Shown here piece by piece: positions 8,414-16,645 of a stretch of DNA of 64,000 bases. Position 1 is the first letter of the stretch. The number at the start of each line of letters is the position of its first letter. The DNA is taken from assembly GCF_963674925.1 (NCBI RefSeq), contig NZ_OY771647.1:1007501-1071500 (forward strand), written 5' to 3'. The translations under genes were made by a program, and so were the position numbers. This stretch comes from an uncultured Draconibacterium sp. Lineage in GTDB: Bacteria > Bacteroidota > Bacteroidia > Bacteroidales > Prolixibacteraceae. The notes under the pieces were generated by a model. The model searched no databases. It was not told where the DNA came from and saw only the letters and a list, made by a program, of their open reading frames with translations.

Positions 8414-9793
8414 TTATGCTGAAATTTGTTTTTTACTGTCGATGTATTTTACCACTTTTCCATAAACAATTAAAGAAACAGCTGATACAGAAGCTATTCC
8501 CACAAAATAAAACCAAATATAATGTGCATTTACCGAAGCCGCTTCCCACTCGGCATGTGTGTCGAACAATAAGGGATCGGGGCAATATTTGGTAAGTAAC
8601 CAGCCCGAAAGGCCAAAACCAAGGATAGAAGACAGGAACGAGTGTAAATGGCTAAAACCAAGATACAGGCCCTCTTCGCCTTTTGGTGCCTGCAGCGAAA
8701 AATACTCCAGGTAGCGCGGAGAGATAAACGTTTCGGCCAGGCCCTGGAAAACAATACCTACAATCATCATAAAAGCAACGGGGTGAAGGCCTAAAATAGG
8801 ATCGCTGCCCATTAAATGCCCCGAGGCCATACACAATGCCGAAACAGGCATAATAAACATTCCTACGGTCATTGAAAACAGCGATGTTTTATTGCGCATC
8901 AACTGCGTTACAAAACCAACTGTAAGAAAAACTACCAACGGATTTACGTTTGCAAACCACGAAATGGCACTGTCCTCGCCTGCCAGTCGCAAAACATATT
9001 TTGGCATGGTGGCATACAACTGCTGTTGCACCATCCAAAACCCGGTAATAATGAGAATAAGTATTATTAAACGCGCGTTGGAAAGCACTTTTATCAATGC
9101 ATCGAATATCTGTGAAAAGCTCTTTGATTCTTCGTGTGAACGACTTGCTTTGTAAAACAGGGCCACCAAAATTACAGCCAAAAGGGTAACTCCTCCTGCA
9201 AAGTAGTTAAGTGTAACCAATCCTTCGTTACCCATAGCATCGCGTAGTGGCTTTACAATCGTTTTACCTGAGAATGCTCCGATATTTACCATCATATAAA
9301 AAATGGAGTAGCCCTGCGCACGGGTTTCTTTAGTCGTTTCGCGAGCCACAGTTCCCGTAATACACGATTTTATGAATGATCCGCCAATCATAATTACAAT
9401 CATAATTGGCACAATAATCCATTTTAAATTGCTTTCGCGAAGCCCGTTAAACTGGGTTGTTTTGGTATATTCTACCAGCCCCGATGATTCGAGCATTGTT
9501 GGAAGTATACCCATCGAAAAGTAGCCGATAGAAAGTAATGTAAAAGCAATCAGCAAAGATTTTTTAAAGCCAATTTTATCGGCCACAGCTCCGGCAAATG
9601 TTGGTAAGAAGTAGAGTCCTGCCGAAAACGATCCGGCCAGAATCGCAGCCTGAAAATCGTTAAATCCTAAAATTCGCGACAAATAAAGTGTGATAACGAT
9701 AAACACACCATAATAGGCAGCCCGTTCTAATAACTCCACTGCATTAGCCACCCAAAAAGCCTTCGGGAACTTCACTTTTACTTTCTTTTCCAT
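8414..9793 (-). CDS. POT/PTR-family proton-dependent peptide transporter
   Basis: A 459-aa major facilitator protein with about 12-14 TM helices. The hallmark proton-coupling motif ExxERxxYY of POT transporters is present at residues 20-28 (E20, E23-R24, Y27-Y28). It probably imports di- or tripeptides with protons, although Bacteroidota members often have unknown substrates. The start is the ATG at 9793; the stop codon lies inside the 24-bp direct repeat 8393-8416, so the tRNA duplication ended exactly at this gene without breaking it. It is divergent from the sigma factor at 9938. Confidence 0.85.
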   Translation of the reverse strand: MEKKVKVKFPKAFWVANAVELLERAAYYGVFIVITLYLSRILGFNDFQAAILAGSFSAGLYFLPTFAGAVADKIGFKKSLLIAFTLLSIGYFSMGILPTMLESSGLVEYTKTTQFNGLRESNLKWIIVPIMIVIMIGGSFIKSCITGTVARETTKETRAQGYSIFYMMVNIGAFSGKTIVKPLRDAMGNEGLVTLNYFAGGVTLLAVILVALFYKASRSHEESKSFSQIFDALIKVLSNARLIILILIITGFWMVQQQLYATMPKYVLRLAGEDSAISWFANVNPLVVFLTVGFVTQLMRNKTSLFSMTVGMFIMPVSALCMASGHLMGSDPILGLHPVAFMMIVGIVFQGLAETFISPRYLEYFSLQAPKGEEGLYLGFSHLHSFLSSILGFGLSGWLLTKYCPDPLLFDTHAEWEAASVNAHYIWFYFVGIASVSAVSLIVYGKVVKYIDSKKQISA

Positions 9794-9882
9794 TCTTGTT
9801 AAATGATAATTAAAGTTAGCAAAAATAGCAGCTTAATCGAAAGCACAAAATGACATAAATTTCTTAAACATAATTTTAATCT

Positions 9883-9912
9883 TTTGCAAAGTATTTCTTT
9901 TTCATACCTTCG
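9883..9912 (+). promoter_or_regulatory. Bacteroidota-type promoter of the ECF sigma gene
   Basis: TTTG at 9883-9886 and TACCTTCG at 9905-9912, 18 bp apart, resemble the primary-sigma -33 TTTG / -7 TAnnTTTG pair (one mismatch in -7). The start codon is 25 bp downstream. Confidence 0.5.
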
Positions 9913-9937
9913 CAATTACCGTTAGAACTATTTGTAC

Positions 9938-10519
9938 ATGAACTCATTCGAAGAAAACAGACTATTCGAAAATATTCAGCAGGGCGATGAAAAAGCTTTT
10001 GAAAAGCTGTTTAAACTGTATTACGGATACCTATGCAACTTTGCCACTAAACTAATTAACGACGATGTGGCTGCCGAAGAAATCGTTCAGGATTTTTTTG
10101 TGAAGTTTTGGGAGCGCCGGGCCGACCTTAAAGTTGAAACGTCGTTAAAAAACTATCTCTTCCGATCGGTAAAAAACCTTTGCCTGAATCACATTAAACA
10201 TAGTAATATAAAATTATTACACGCTCAAAAGGTGATTGCCGAATCGGAAACAAGCAACTTTAACAACGATTATATTGAAGTTGACCTGGCTGCCGACATT
10301 GCCAAAAGTATTGAAGAACTACCGGAAAAACGTCGCGAAATATTCAGGTTGAGCCGTGAAGAAGGATTAAAATACCGCGAAATTGCCGAAAAACTAAATA
10401 TTTCAATTAAAACGGTTGAAGCACAAATGAGTTTGGCAATCAAATCATTACGAGATAAATTAAAAAAATATAACACCTTCATCTTCTACTTTTTTGTTTG
10501 CAGGACGAAAAAGGCTTAG
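9938..10519 (+). CDS. ECF-type RNA polymerase sigma factor
   Basis: A 193-aa sigma-70 family protein of the Bacteroidota FecI-like group. Region 2 spans about residues 15-85 (AFEKLFKLYYGYLCNFATKL, then VQDFFVKFWERR) and region 4 about 130-180 with the HTH LPEKRREIFRLSREEGLKYREIAEKLNISIKTVEAQM. I use the ATG at 9938; a TTG two codons upstream is also in frame. It is the first gene of a set with FecR (10730) and two STN-domain proteins. In related systems the sigma factor is held inactive by FecR and released by a periplasmic signal. A 210-bp spacer without clear features separates it from fecR. Confidence 0.93.
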   Translation: MNSFEENRLFENIQQGDEKAFEKLFKLYYGYLCNFATKLINDDVAAEEIVQDFFVKFWERRADLKVETSLKNYLFRSVKNLCLNHIKHSNIKLLHAQKVIAESETSNFNNDYIEVDLAADIAKSIEELPEKRREIFRLSREEGLKYREIAEKLNISIKTVEAQMSLAIKSLRDKLKKYNTFIFYFFVCRTKKA

Positions 10520-10729
10520 TCGATTAATTCAATAAATTTTCGTTATGAGAATGAAAAATAGAAAGAGATAAGGGAAGCGCAGGATTTTTAGGGTGCAAGA
10601 ATAGTGAACTATTTTAAGGTCTGAAAATCAGAGCATTTCCTTTTGTCAAAATAGTTTTCATTCGGAATAGAACAATTTTTTAATTTTCGGCTTAGGGGTA
10701 AAATAATTGTGTATTGTCATTAAAGCGAG

Positions 10730-11782
10730 ATGGGAAAAATGGAGAACATAGAAAAATTTGACTGGGAACTGGTTACCAAGTATTTAAATAACGAAACCAG
10801 TTTGCAGGAAAATAACGAGGTGGAGACCTGGTTACAGCATTCTGATAAAAACCGGGCGGAGTTTGAGCAGTATAAAAACATGCTCAACAAAGTAGATTCC
10901 TACTACCAGGCAAAAAAATTCGATAACGAAACGGCCTGGAAATCTGTACATACACAAATAAGCCCTGCTAAAGTTCGATCTATTCAGCTACAAAAAACAA
11001 GAAAGGAGGTTATTGCACAATTTTACAAATATGCTGCAATAGTTGTTATCGCACTTTTATTGGGTTCAGTTGCATATTACCTTGGTTTCCGCAACCCGGA
11101 CAAGGCGTATTACAGCGAGACGATCTCAGCCAAAGATCAGGTGCTGAACGAATATGTTTTACCCGATGGTTCGGTGGTTACTTTAAACAACGACTCGAAA
11201 CTGCTGTTTCCGAAAAAGTTTAAAGGCAACACCCGCGAAGTTACCATCATTGGCGAAGCATTTTTCGATGTTCAGCGTAATCCCGAAAAACCGTTTGTAA
11301 TTAACGCCGGCAATGCACAGGTTAAAGTTTTAGGTACCTCTTTTAACGTTAGTGCATACCCGGACGCAGAAACTATTGAGGTTATTGTTGAAACAGGTAA
11401 AGTTCAGGTTATCAGTAAAAACGATAATCCTGAAATGGAAAGCCGCGAGTTATTTTTGTCTCCCGGCGAAAAAGGAACGCTGCATTTATCAAACCGCGAA
11501 TTGATGAAAACAGTAAACAGCGATCCGAATTTCCTGGCCTGGAAAACACACGACCTCATTTTCAACACTGTTCCGTTACACGAAGTGGTTGAATGTCTTG
11601 AAAAAGCTTACCACATTGACATCGACGTGATGGAACCGGAGCTAAACGACCTCTTATACGAAGGTCATTTTGATCAGAAACCGGTTGATTTTGTTTTAAA
11701 TGTAATTCGGCTCACATTTGATCTGGATTTATCGGTTGAAGGCAAACATTACACTTTAATGAGCCGTACAAACAATCAGTAA
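10730..11782 (+). CDS. FecR-family anti-sigma factor
   Basis: A 350-aa single-pass inner-membrane protein. Cytoplasmic N-domain about 1-92, TM helix about 95-117 (YKYAAIVVIALLLGSVAYYLG), periplasmic FecR domain about 125-235 (LPDGSVVTLNNDSKLLFP, GEAFFDV, VKVLGTSFNV), and a C-terminal DUF4974/STN-contacting domain about 275-345 (LIFNTVPLHEVVECLEKAYHIDI). It would bind the sigma factor inside and sense STN domains outside. Downstream genes begin 12 bp after its stop, so it is co-transcribed with the two STN proteins rather than with a SusC-like receptor. Confidence 0.93.
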   Translation: MGKMENIEKFDWELVTKYLNNETSLQENNEVETWLQHSDKNRAEFEQYKNMLNKVDSYYQAKKFDNETAWKSVHTQISPAKVRSIQLQKTRKEVIAQFYKYAAIVVIALLLGSVAYYLGFRNPDKAYYSETISAKDQVLNEYVLPDGSVVTLNNDSKLLFPKKFKGNTREVTIIGEAFFDVQRNPEKPFVINAGNAQVKVLGTSFNVSAYPDAETIEVIVETGKVQVISKNDNPEMESRELFLSPGEKGTLHLSNRELMKTVNSDPNFLAWKTHDLIFNTVPLHEVVECLEKAYHIDIDVMEPELNDLLYEGHFDQKPVDFVLNVIRLTFDLDLSVEGKHYTLMSRTNNQ

Positions 11783-11794
11783 AGCTTTAAAGTC

Positions 11795-13363
11795 ATGAAA
11801 CCAATAAAATGGAATAAAATAAAAATTATTGTCCTAATGGCCTTGCTGGCATTGTTAGTGGTACCTAACACCAGTTTTGCCCAGGATACAAAAAGCCAGG
11901 CGCTCGATCAAAACATCAGTATTTATGCTGAAGACGAGCCACTTTCAGATGTTATTGAAAAGATCTGTAAATACCTGGACATTGATTACTCGTACAACGC
12001 CGAAATGGTTGCAGATAAAAAAATCAGTTTAAATGTATCGAACAAGCCACTGAAATATGTGCTCGACAAACTGATGAAAGATTTCTACCTGCTTTTTGAA
12101 ATTGAAGATAACCTGCTGGTAGTGCGCGATTACGTTCCTATCGACGAGAGTATGGAATACGAAAATACCACGCAACAATTTGCCAGTACTAACCGTGGAT
12201 TCCTGTTCGATAATCAACATGCGAAACAGATCACGATCAAGTTTAAATCGGCAAGTAACCTAATTATTATTCCGGTGAATATTAACGATTCGGATACGCT
12301 GAATTTTATTCTCGATACCGGTGTTCGTTACCCGATAATTACCGAGCTTCCGTTTATTAACAAGCTGAATTTGAACTACATGATGCCGGTTAAGGTACAA
12401 GGACTTGGCGAAGGAGAATCGTTAACAGCTTACCGCTCGGGGAATAACGTTATGCATATCGACGGATTAACAGCGCGTAACCAGGAAGTACAAATGATTA
12501 TCGATGAGAACTTCCAGATTTCGCACATGCTAGGTATTCCGGTTCACGGATTAATCGGCTTTAACCTGTTTAAAGATTACATTGTAAAAGTTGATTACCT
12601 GAATGAAAAACTGACATTGTACAAACCTGAATATTACAAGTACCGCGACCGCAACAAAGACATTATTATGCCCTTACATTTCGATGGAAACAAACCATTT
12701 GTGCGCACCACAATTGTAACCGACGAAATGAAAGAAGTACCTGTAAAACTTTTGGTTGACACCGGCGCCAGCGATGCGCTTTGGTTATCAGAAAGTTCAG
12801 ACGAACGTATCAATCTGCCACAAAAACACATTGAAACATTTTTGGGCCGCGGTTTAAATGGCGACCTTTACGGAACAAAAGGACGTATCGATGCCATTTG
12901 GGTTGGACCACTGCTGCTTACAAAACCAATTGTAGCCTTTCCGAACTCAAAAAATATTGATAGCCTGATTTCGGTGAACGGCAGGAACGGAACCATTGGA
13001 GCAGAAATTTTAAGGCGCTTTTATGTTACAATCGACTACAGGAATAGCCGGTTAACACTGCGCCCAAATAATAAAATTAAAGAAGACTTTAATTACAATA
13101 TGAGTGGAATGGAAGTTACCAATCCGATGCCCGGGTTACCCATTTTCACCATCGCTGATATCCGCGAAAATTCGCCCGCACATATTGCAGGATTGCAGGA
13201 AAACGACCAGATTATTCGTATTAACAGCAGTAATCACCAGTCGCTGGAGTTAAATGATATTAATCTGCTGCTTCAAAGCCGTGAAGACAAAAAAATTAAA
13301 CTCACAGTATTACGTAATGGAGAAGAGTTTAAAACTTCTTTTGAGCTGAAAAAGATGTTTTAA
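11795..13363 (+). CDS. STN domain + two-lobed retropepsin-like aspartic protease + PDZ protein
   Basis: A 522-aa exported protein. Signal peptide 1-30 (ends SFAQ). STN domain about 40-112 (IYAEDEPLSDVIEKICKYLDI), the fold that TonB receptors use to contact FecR. Aspartic protease lobe 1 has FILDTG (D174) and GLIGFNLF; lobe 2 has LLVDTGAS (D322) and GTIGAEIL. PDZ domain about 440-520 (AHIAGLQENDQIIRINS). Aspartyl protease plus PDZ proteins are common in Bacteroidota, but fusion to an STN domain beside a sigma/FecR pair is unusual to my knowledge. The first lobe has DTGV rather than DTGA/S, so it may be less typical. The stop overlaps the next ATG (TAATG). Inferred role: a periplasmic sensor-protease acting on or with FecR. 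Confidence 0.85.
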   Translation: MKPIKWNKIKIIVLMALLALLVVPNTSFAQDTKSQALDQNISIYAEDEPLSDVIEKICKYLDIDYSYNAEMVADKKISLNVSNKPLKYVLDKLMKDFYLLFEIEDNLLVVRDYVPIDESMEYENTTQQFASTNRGFLFDNQHAKQITIKFKSASNLIIIPVNINDSDTLNFILDTGVRYPIITELPFINKLNLNYMMPVKVQGLGEGESLTAYRSGNNVMHIDGLTARNQEVQMIIDENFQISHMLGIPVHGLIGFNLFKDYIVKVDYLNEKLTLYKPEYYKYRDRNKDIIMPLHFDGNKPFVRTTIVTDEMKEVPVKLLVDTGASDALWLSESSDERINLPQKHIETFLGRGLNGDLYGTKGRIDAIWVGPLLLTKPIVAFPNSKNIDSLISVNGRNGTIGAEILRRFYVTIDYRNSRLTLRPNNKIKEDFNYNMSGMEVTNPMPGLPIFTIADIRENSPAHIAGLQENDQIIRINSSNHQSLELNDINLLLQSREDKKIKLTVLRNGEEFKTSFELKKMF

Positions 13364-14883
13364 TGAAACAAGTAAAACAACTGATCATATTTGGAACCAT
13401 CCTGTTGCTATCTTTTACTACAAAAGGCCAGCAACAGGATGGCTCTATTTTCGAGCGCCGCATAAGTATCAATCAAACCGATCAGTCGCTCGATTTTGTT
13501 TTGGAACAGATCAGTTGGCAGGCAAATGTATTTTTTTCGTACGATGCCACTATTTTTAATCCCGCACAAAAAGTAAGTATTACGGCCCAGGACAAGTCGC
13601 TGTACACCGTCCTGAATACTTTGCTCGACACCACCCAATATCGTTTTAGCGAGTTGCAAAACCAGGTAATTATTACCCGAATATCAGACGATAAAACGCT
13701 GTCGGTGGCACAGGATTCGGTGCCGGTAAAGTATTTTTTCCTGTCGGGCAAACTAATCGAAAGCCGAAAAGGGCGGCCCGTTGAGTTTGCGTCGGTATCT
13801 ATTTTAGATAAACCAATTGGTACGATCAGTAATACCGATGGCGAGTTTTTGCTAAAGGTTCATCCGGCGTATATCGGCGATACCATTGTTATTTCGTGTA
13901 TGGGCTACGAGCAAAAGTTGTTACCGGCCAACCAGTTACTCGATGAAGATCTTTTTATTCTGGAACCGGCTTCAATAAAAATAAAGGAGATAAAAGTTAC
14001 TGCAATCACCCCCGAAAAATTGTTAAAGAATATGCGGGCCAATTATGAAAAGAATTATACGCCCTCGAGCAAACTAATGACCGCCTTTTACCGCGAAACT
14101 GTTAAACAGGATAAAAATTATATAAGTGTTTCGGAAGCGGTTATGGAAGTGTTAAAAGCGCCCTATATTGGCACCTCTCGCGGAGATTTGGTACGTTTAT
14201 TAAAAGGGCGAAAAAGCCGTGATGTTCAGCCGTTTAAGTGGCTGAATTTTAAACTAATGGGGGGGCCGTTTACCATTACCGAGCTGGATGCCGTAAAAAC
14301 CGTTGAAACTTTTATTGATCCCGAGTTCGAGCATGTGTATGAATATCAGATCAGCGATGTGATCTGGTATGAAAACCAACCGGTTTATGTGGTAAAATTT
14401 CAAGCTCAATCCGGCGAATTTTACCCACCTTTTGAAGGCGAAATGTATGTTCATCGTGAAACATTTGCACTGGTGCATGCTAATTACCATTTAAATAAAG
14501 TGGGATTAAAAAAGGCCGAAGAGATTATGATTAAAAAGAAACCGCGGAAAGTAAAAGCGCGGCCAACTTATGTACACTACCAGGTAAATTACCGACAGTA
14601 CCAGGGAAAATGGCATCTGGCTTCGGCAAAAGCATCGGTTAAATTTAAAGTTCGAAGCAAAAGAGACCGCATAAACTCCGAGTTTCACAGCGTTTCCGAT
14701 CTGTTGATCACCAATATTCAACCCACCGAATTAAAGCGGTTCAATAAAGACGAACGTTTTAGCCGTAACGATATTTTTGTGGAGGTTTTGGGTGCCTACG
14801 ACGAAAATTTCTGGGAAAATTACAACATCATTAAACCCAACGAAAGCCTGCGAAATGCTTTTAAACAATCGCTGTTTAACTGA
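13363..14883 (+). CDS. STN + carboxypeptidase-regulatory-like domain protein without a beta-barrel
   Basis: A 506-aa exported protein, translationally coupled to the protease gene (its ATG overlaps the stop). Signal peptide about 1-22 (ends TTKGQ). STN domain about 30-110 (ISINQTDQSLDFVLEQISWQANVFFSYD). CarboxypepD_reg-like domain about 127-210 (FLSGKLIESRKGRPVEFASVSILDKPIGTISNTDGEFLLK). A remaining C-terminal region about 220-500 resembles the N-terminal part of DUF5686-type proteins (TAFYRETVKQDKNYISVSEAVMEV). It has the STN plus CPD-reg order of a SusC receptor but no plug or barrel. It is the fourth gene of the sigma/FecR set. Confidence 0.8.
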   Translation: MKQVKQLIIFGTILLLSFTTKGQQQDGSIFERRISINQTDQSLDFVLEQISWQANVFFSYDATIFNPAQKVSITAQDKSLYTVLNTLLDTTQYRFSELQNQVIITRISDDKTLSVAQDSVPVKYFFLSGKLIESRKGRPVEFASVSILDKPIGTISNTDGEFLLKVHPAYIGDTIVISCMGYEQKLLPANQLLDEDLFILEPASIKIKEIKVTAITPEKLLKNMRANYEKNYTPSSKLMTAFYRETVKQDKNYISVSEAVMEVLKAPYIGTSRGDLVRLLKGRKSRDVQPFKWLNFKLMGGPFTITELDAVKTVETFIDPEFEHVYEYQISDVIWYENQPVYVVKFQAQSGEFYPPFEGEMYVHRETFALVHANYHLNKVGLKKAEEIMIKKKPRKVKARPTYVHYQVNYRQYQGKWHLASAKASVKFKVRSKRDRINSEFHSVSDLLITNIQPTELKRFNKDERFSRNDIFVEVLGAYDENFWENYNIIKPNESLRNAFKQSLFN

Positions 14884-14938
14884 TTTCTGCTACTAATCCA
14901 AGGTTTTTGCGTAATTTTGTGGCTTATAATCAGTAACA

Positions 14939-15283
14939 ATGGAACAATACAGCACAAGACAGAATAAAATATCAAGGCTTATTCAACGCGAAATGGCCGA
15001 AATCCTTTTAAAAGTAAACAAAGAACGTTTCCCGGGAAAATTGCTCAGCGTTACCGGGGTGCGCATTACCAAAGATCTTTCTATTGCGCGAATTCACCTC
15101 AGCATTTTTCCTTCGGAATTTGCCAACGAAATATTGGAAGAAATTAAACTTTCGGGCAAACAACTGCGTGGTGAACTGGGCCGAAAAACCGGGAAAAGTC
15201 TGCGTGTTATTCCTGATTTGGAATTTTACATTGACGACAGCCTCGATTATATCGACAATATTGATAACCTGCTGAAAAAATAG
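14939..15283 (+). CDS. rbfA: 30S ribosome-binding factor A
   Basis: A 114-aa protein with the KH-like RbfA fold: an N-terminal RQNKISRLIQREMAEIL helix, the central LLSVTGVRITKDLSIARIHLSIF strand region, and the C-terminal LRVIPDLEFYIDDSLDYIDNI. It assists late 16S maturation and cold adaptation of the small subunit. A TAATTTTG element at 14912-14919 is a plausible -7 box. The LolC/E-like permease gene follows 38 bp downstream. Confidence 0.93.
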   Translation: MEQYSTRQNKISRLIQREMAEILLKVNKERFPGKLLSVTGVRITKDLSIARIHLSIFPSEFANEILEEIKLSGKQLRGELGRKTGKSLRVIPDLEFYIDDSLDYIDNIDNLLKK

Positions 15284-15321
15284 TTTCCAAAACTTTTCGT
15301 TTTCAAACAAAACACCAGCGT

Positions 15322-16554
15322 TTGAACTTACCATTTTTCATAGCAAAACGATACCTGTTCTCAAAAAAGAAGCAGAATATTATTAACATAATATCATGGA
15401 TTTCGATGGCCGGAATTGTGGTAGGTACCATGGCTATAATCATTATCGTTTCGGTGTTAAACGGTTTTACCGATCTGATTGGAGTGTTTTACAGCGACTT
15501 CGATCCGGACATTAAAATATCGTCGGTTGAAGGAAAAATGTTCGATCCCAATACGATTGATATTGAGCAAATAAAAGCTTTACCCGATGTTGTATCGTAT
15601 GCCGAAGTGGTTGAAGAAGTTGCCCTGTTACGCTATGGAAAACGACAGTTTGCAGCCACAATTAAAGGTGTTCCGGATAATTATCCCGATTATACCAATA
15701 TTGACAAGTTACTGATAGAAGGCGAGTACTATCTGGAAAAAGATGGTATTGATTACGCAGTTGTGGGCCGCGGAATTGCCAATAATCTTGGCGTTGGTGT
15801 TTCCTTTCTTGATCCGCTGCACGTTTATGTCCCCAAAAAGGGGAAACAGGTTTCGCTCAATCCGTCGCGGGCTTTTAACCACGATTATCTGTTCCCGTCG
15901 GCAGTATTTGCTGTGCTTGAAGATGTGGATGCCAAATACATGCTGGTATCGAAAGAGTTTGCCACCGAACTTTTTGACAGTGGGAACGACATTTCGGCCA
16001 TTGAATTGTCCGTTGCCGAAGGAGCTGATGTTAATGCCATTCAGGATAAACTGGAAGAAATTGTAGGCCCCGGGTTCCACGTGAAAAACAAAGAACAGCA
16101 ACACGACCTGGTTTTTAAAACCATGAAATCGGAAAAATGGGCAGTTTATTTTATCCTTGTTTTTATTTTGCTGCTGGCCTCCGGAAATATGATCGGCAAC
16201 CTCACCATGCTTTATATCGATAAAAAAGAGGACATCTCTATTTTGGGTAGCATGGGACTTCCGGCAAAACAAATCAACCGGATCTTTCTTTACGAAGGCT
16301 GGTTAATTTCGTTGGCAGGTGGTGTTTTAGGTACCATTTTAGGCGTGTTTGTCTGCTGGCTTCAAATTACTTTCGGTCTGGTAAAACTGCCCGGCGCCGG
16401 TGGTTCTTTTGTTATTTCGGCCTACCCGGTTCATATCATTTTTACCGACATCATTTTGGCATTCGCCGCGGTTTTAATTATTGGATTTATTGCCTCATGG
16501 TACCCCGTTAAATTCATGTCGAACAAACAGTTAGCTCCTTCAAATATCGCCTGA
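15322..16554 (+). CDS. LolC/LolE-like ABC transporter permease (FtsX/MacB family)
   Basis: A 410-aa inner-membrane permease: TM1 about 22-45, a large periplasmic MacB-type domain about 50-265, and three C-terminal TM helices (about 272-295, 320-345, 370-395). The N-terminus MNLPFFIAKRYLFSKKK is the standard one for this group, so I accept the TTG start at 15322. It would work with a LolD-type ATPase to release lipoproteins from the inner membrane; no ATPase gene is adjacent. The rbfA-lolE pairing is conserved in many Bacteroidota, from memory. Confidence 0.85.
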   Translation: MNLPFFIAKRYLFSKKKQNIINIISWISMAGIVVGTMAIIIIVSVLNGFTDLIGVFYSDFDPDIKISSVEGKMFDPNTIDIEQIKALPDVVSYAEVVEEVALLRYGKRQFAATIKGVPDNYPDYTNIDKLLIEGEYYLEKDGIDYAVVGRGIANNLGVGVSFLDPLHVYVPKKGKQVSLNPSRAFNHDYLFPSAVFAVLEDVDAKYMLVSKEFATELFDSGNDISAIELSVAEGADVNAIQDKLEEIVGPGFHVKNKEQQHDLVFKTMKSEKWAVYFILVFILLLASGNMIGNLTMLYIDKKEDISILGSMGLPAKQINRIFLYEGWLISLAGGVLGTILGVFVCWLQITFGLVKLPGAGGSFVISAYPVHIIFTDIILAFAAVLIIGFIASWYPVKFMSNKQLAPSNIA

Positions 16555-16596
16555 TTGAAGAAATTTCAAAACTGACTTTCCTTAGATTTTCACCCA

Positions 16597-16604
16597 TATT
16601 TTTG
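16597..16604 (+). promoter_or_regulatory. Promoter -7 element of tdh
   Basis: TATTTTTG matches the Bacteroidota -7 consensus TAnnTTTG, 41 bp upstream of the tdh ATG. No convincing -33 TTTG is seen at the right distance. Confidence 0.4.
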
Positions 16605-16645
16605 TTTTAACTTGCACCTGTTATTCACTAACAAGCTTATAATAA

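Noticed and set aside
16073..16088. parS-like GGTTCCACGTGAAAAA in the LolC/E-like gene
   Set aside because: Two mismatches and fully explained by the codons for Phe-His-Val-Lys; too weak to call.
15709..16272. 187-codon open frame on the minus strand
   Set aside because: It lies inside the LolC/E-like gene in another frame; composition is that of a shadow frame with no recognisable domain.
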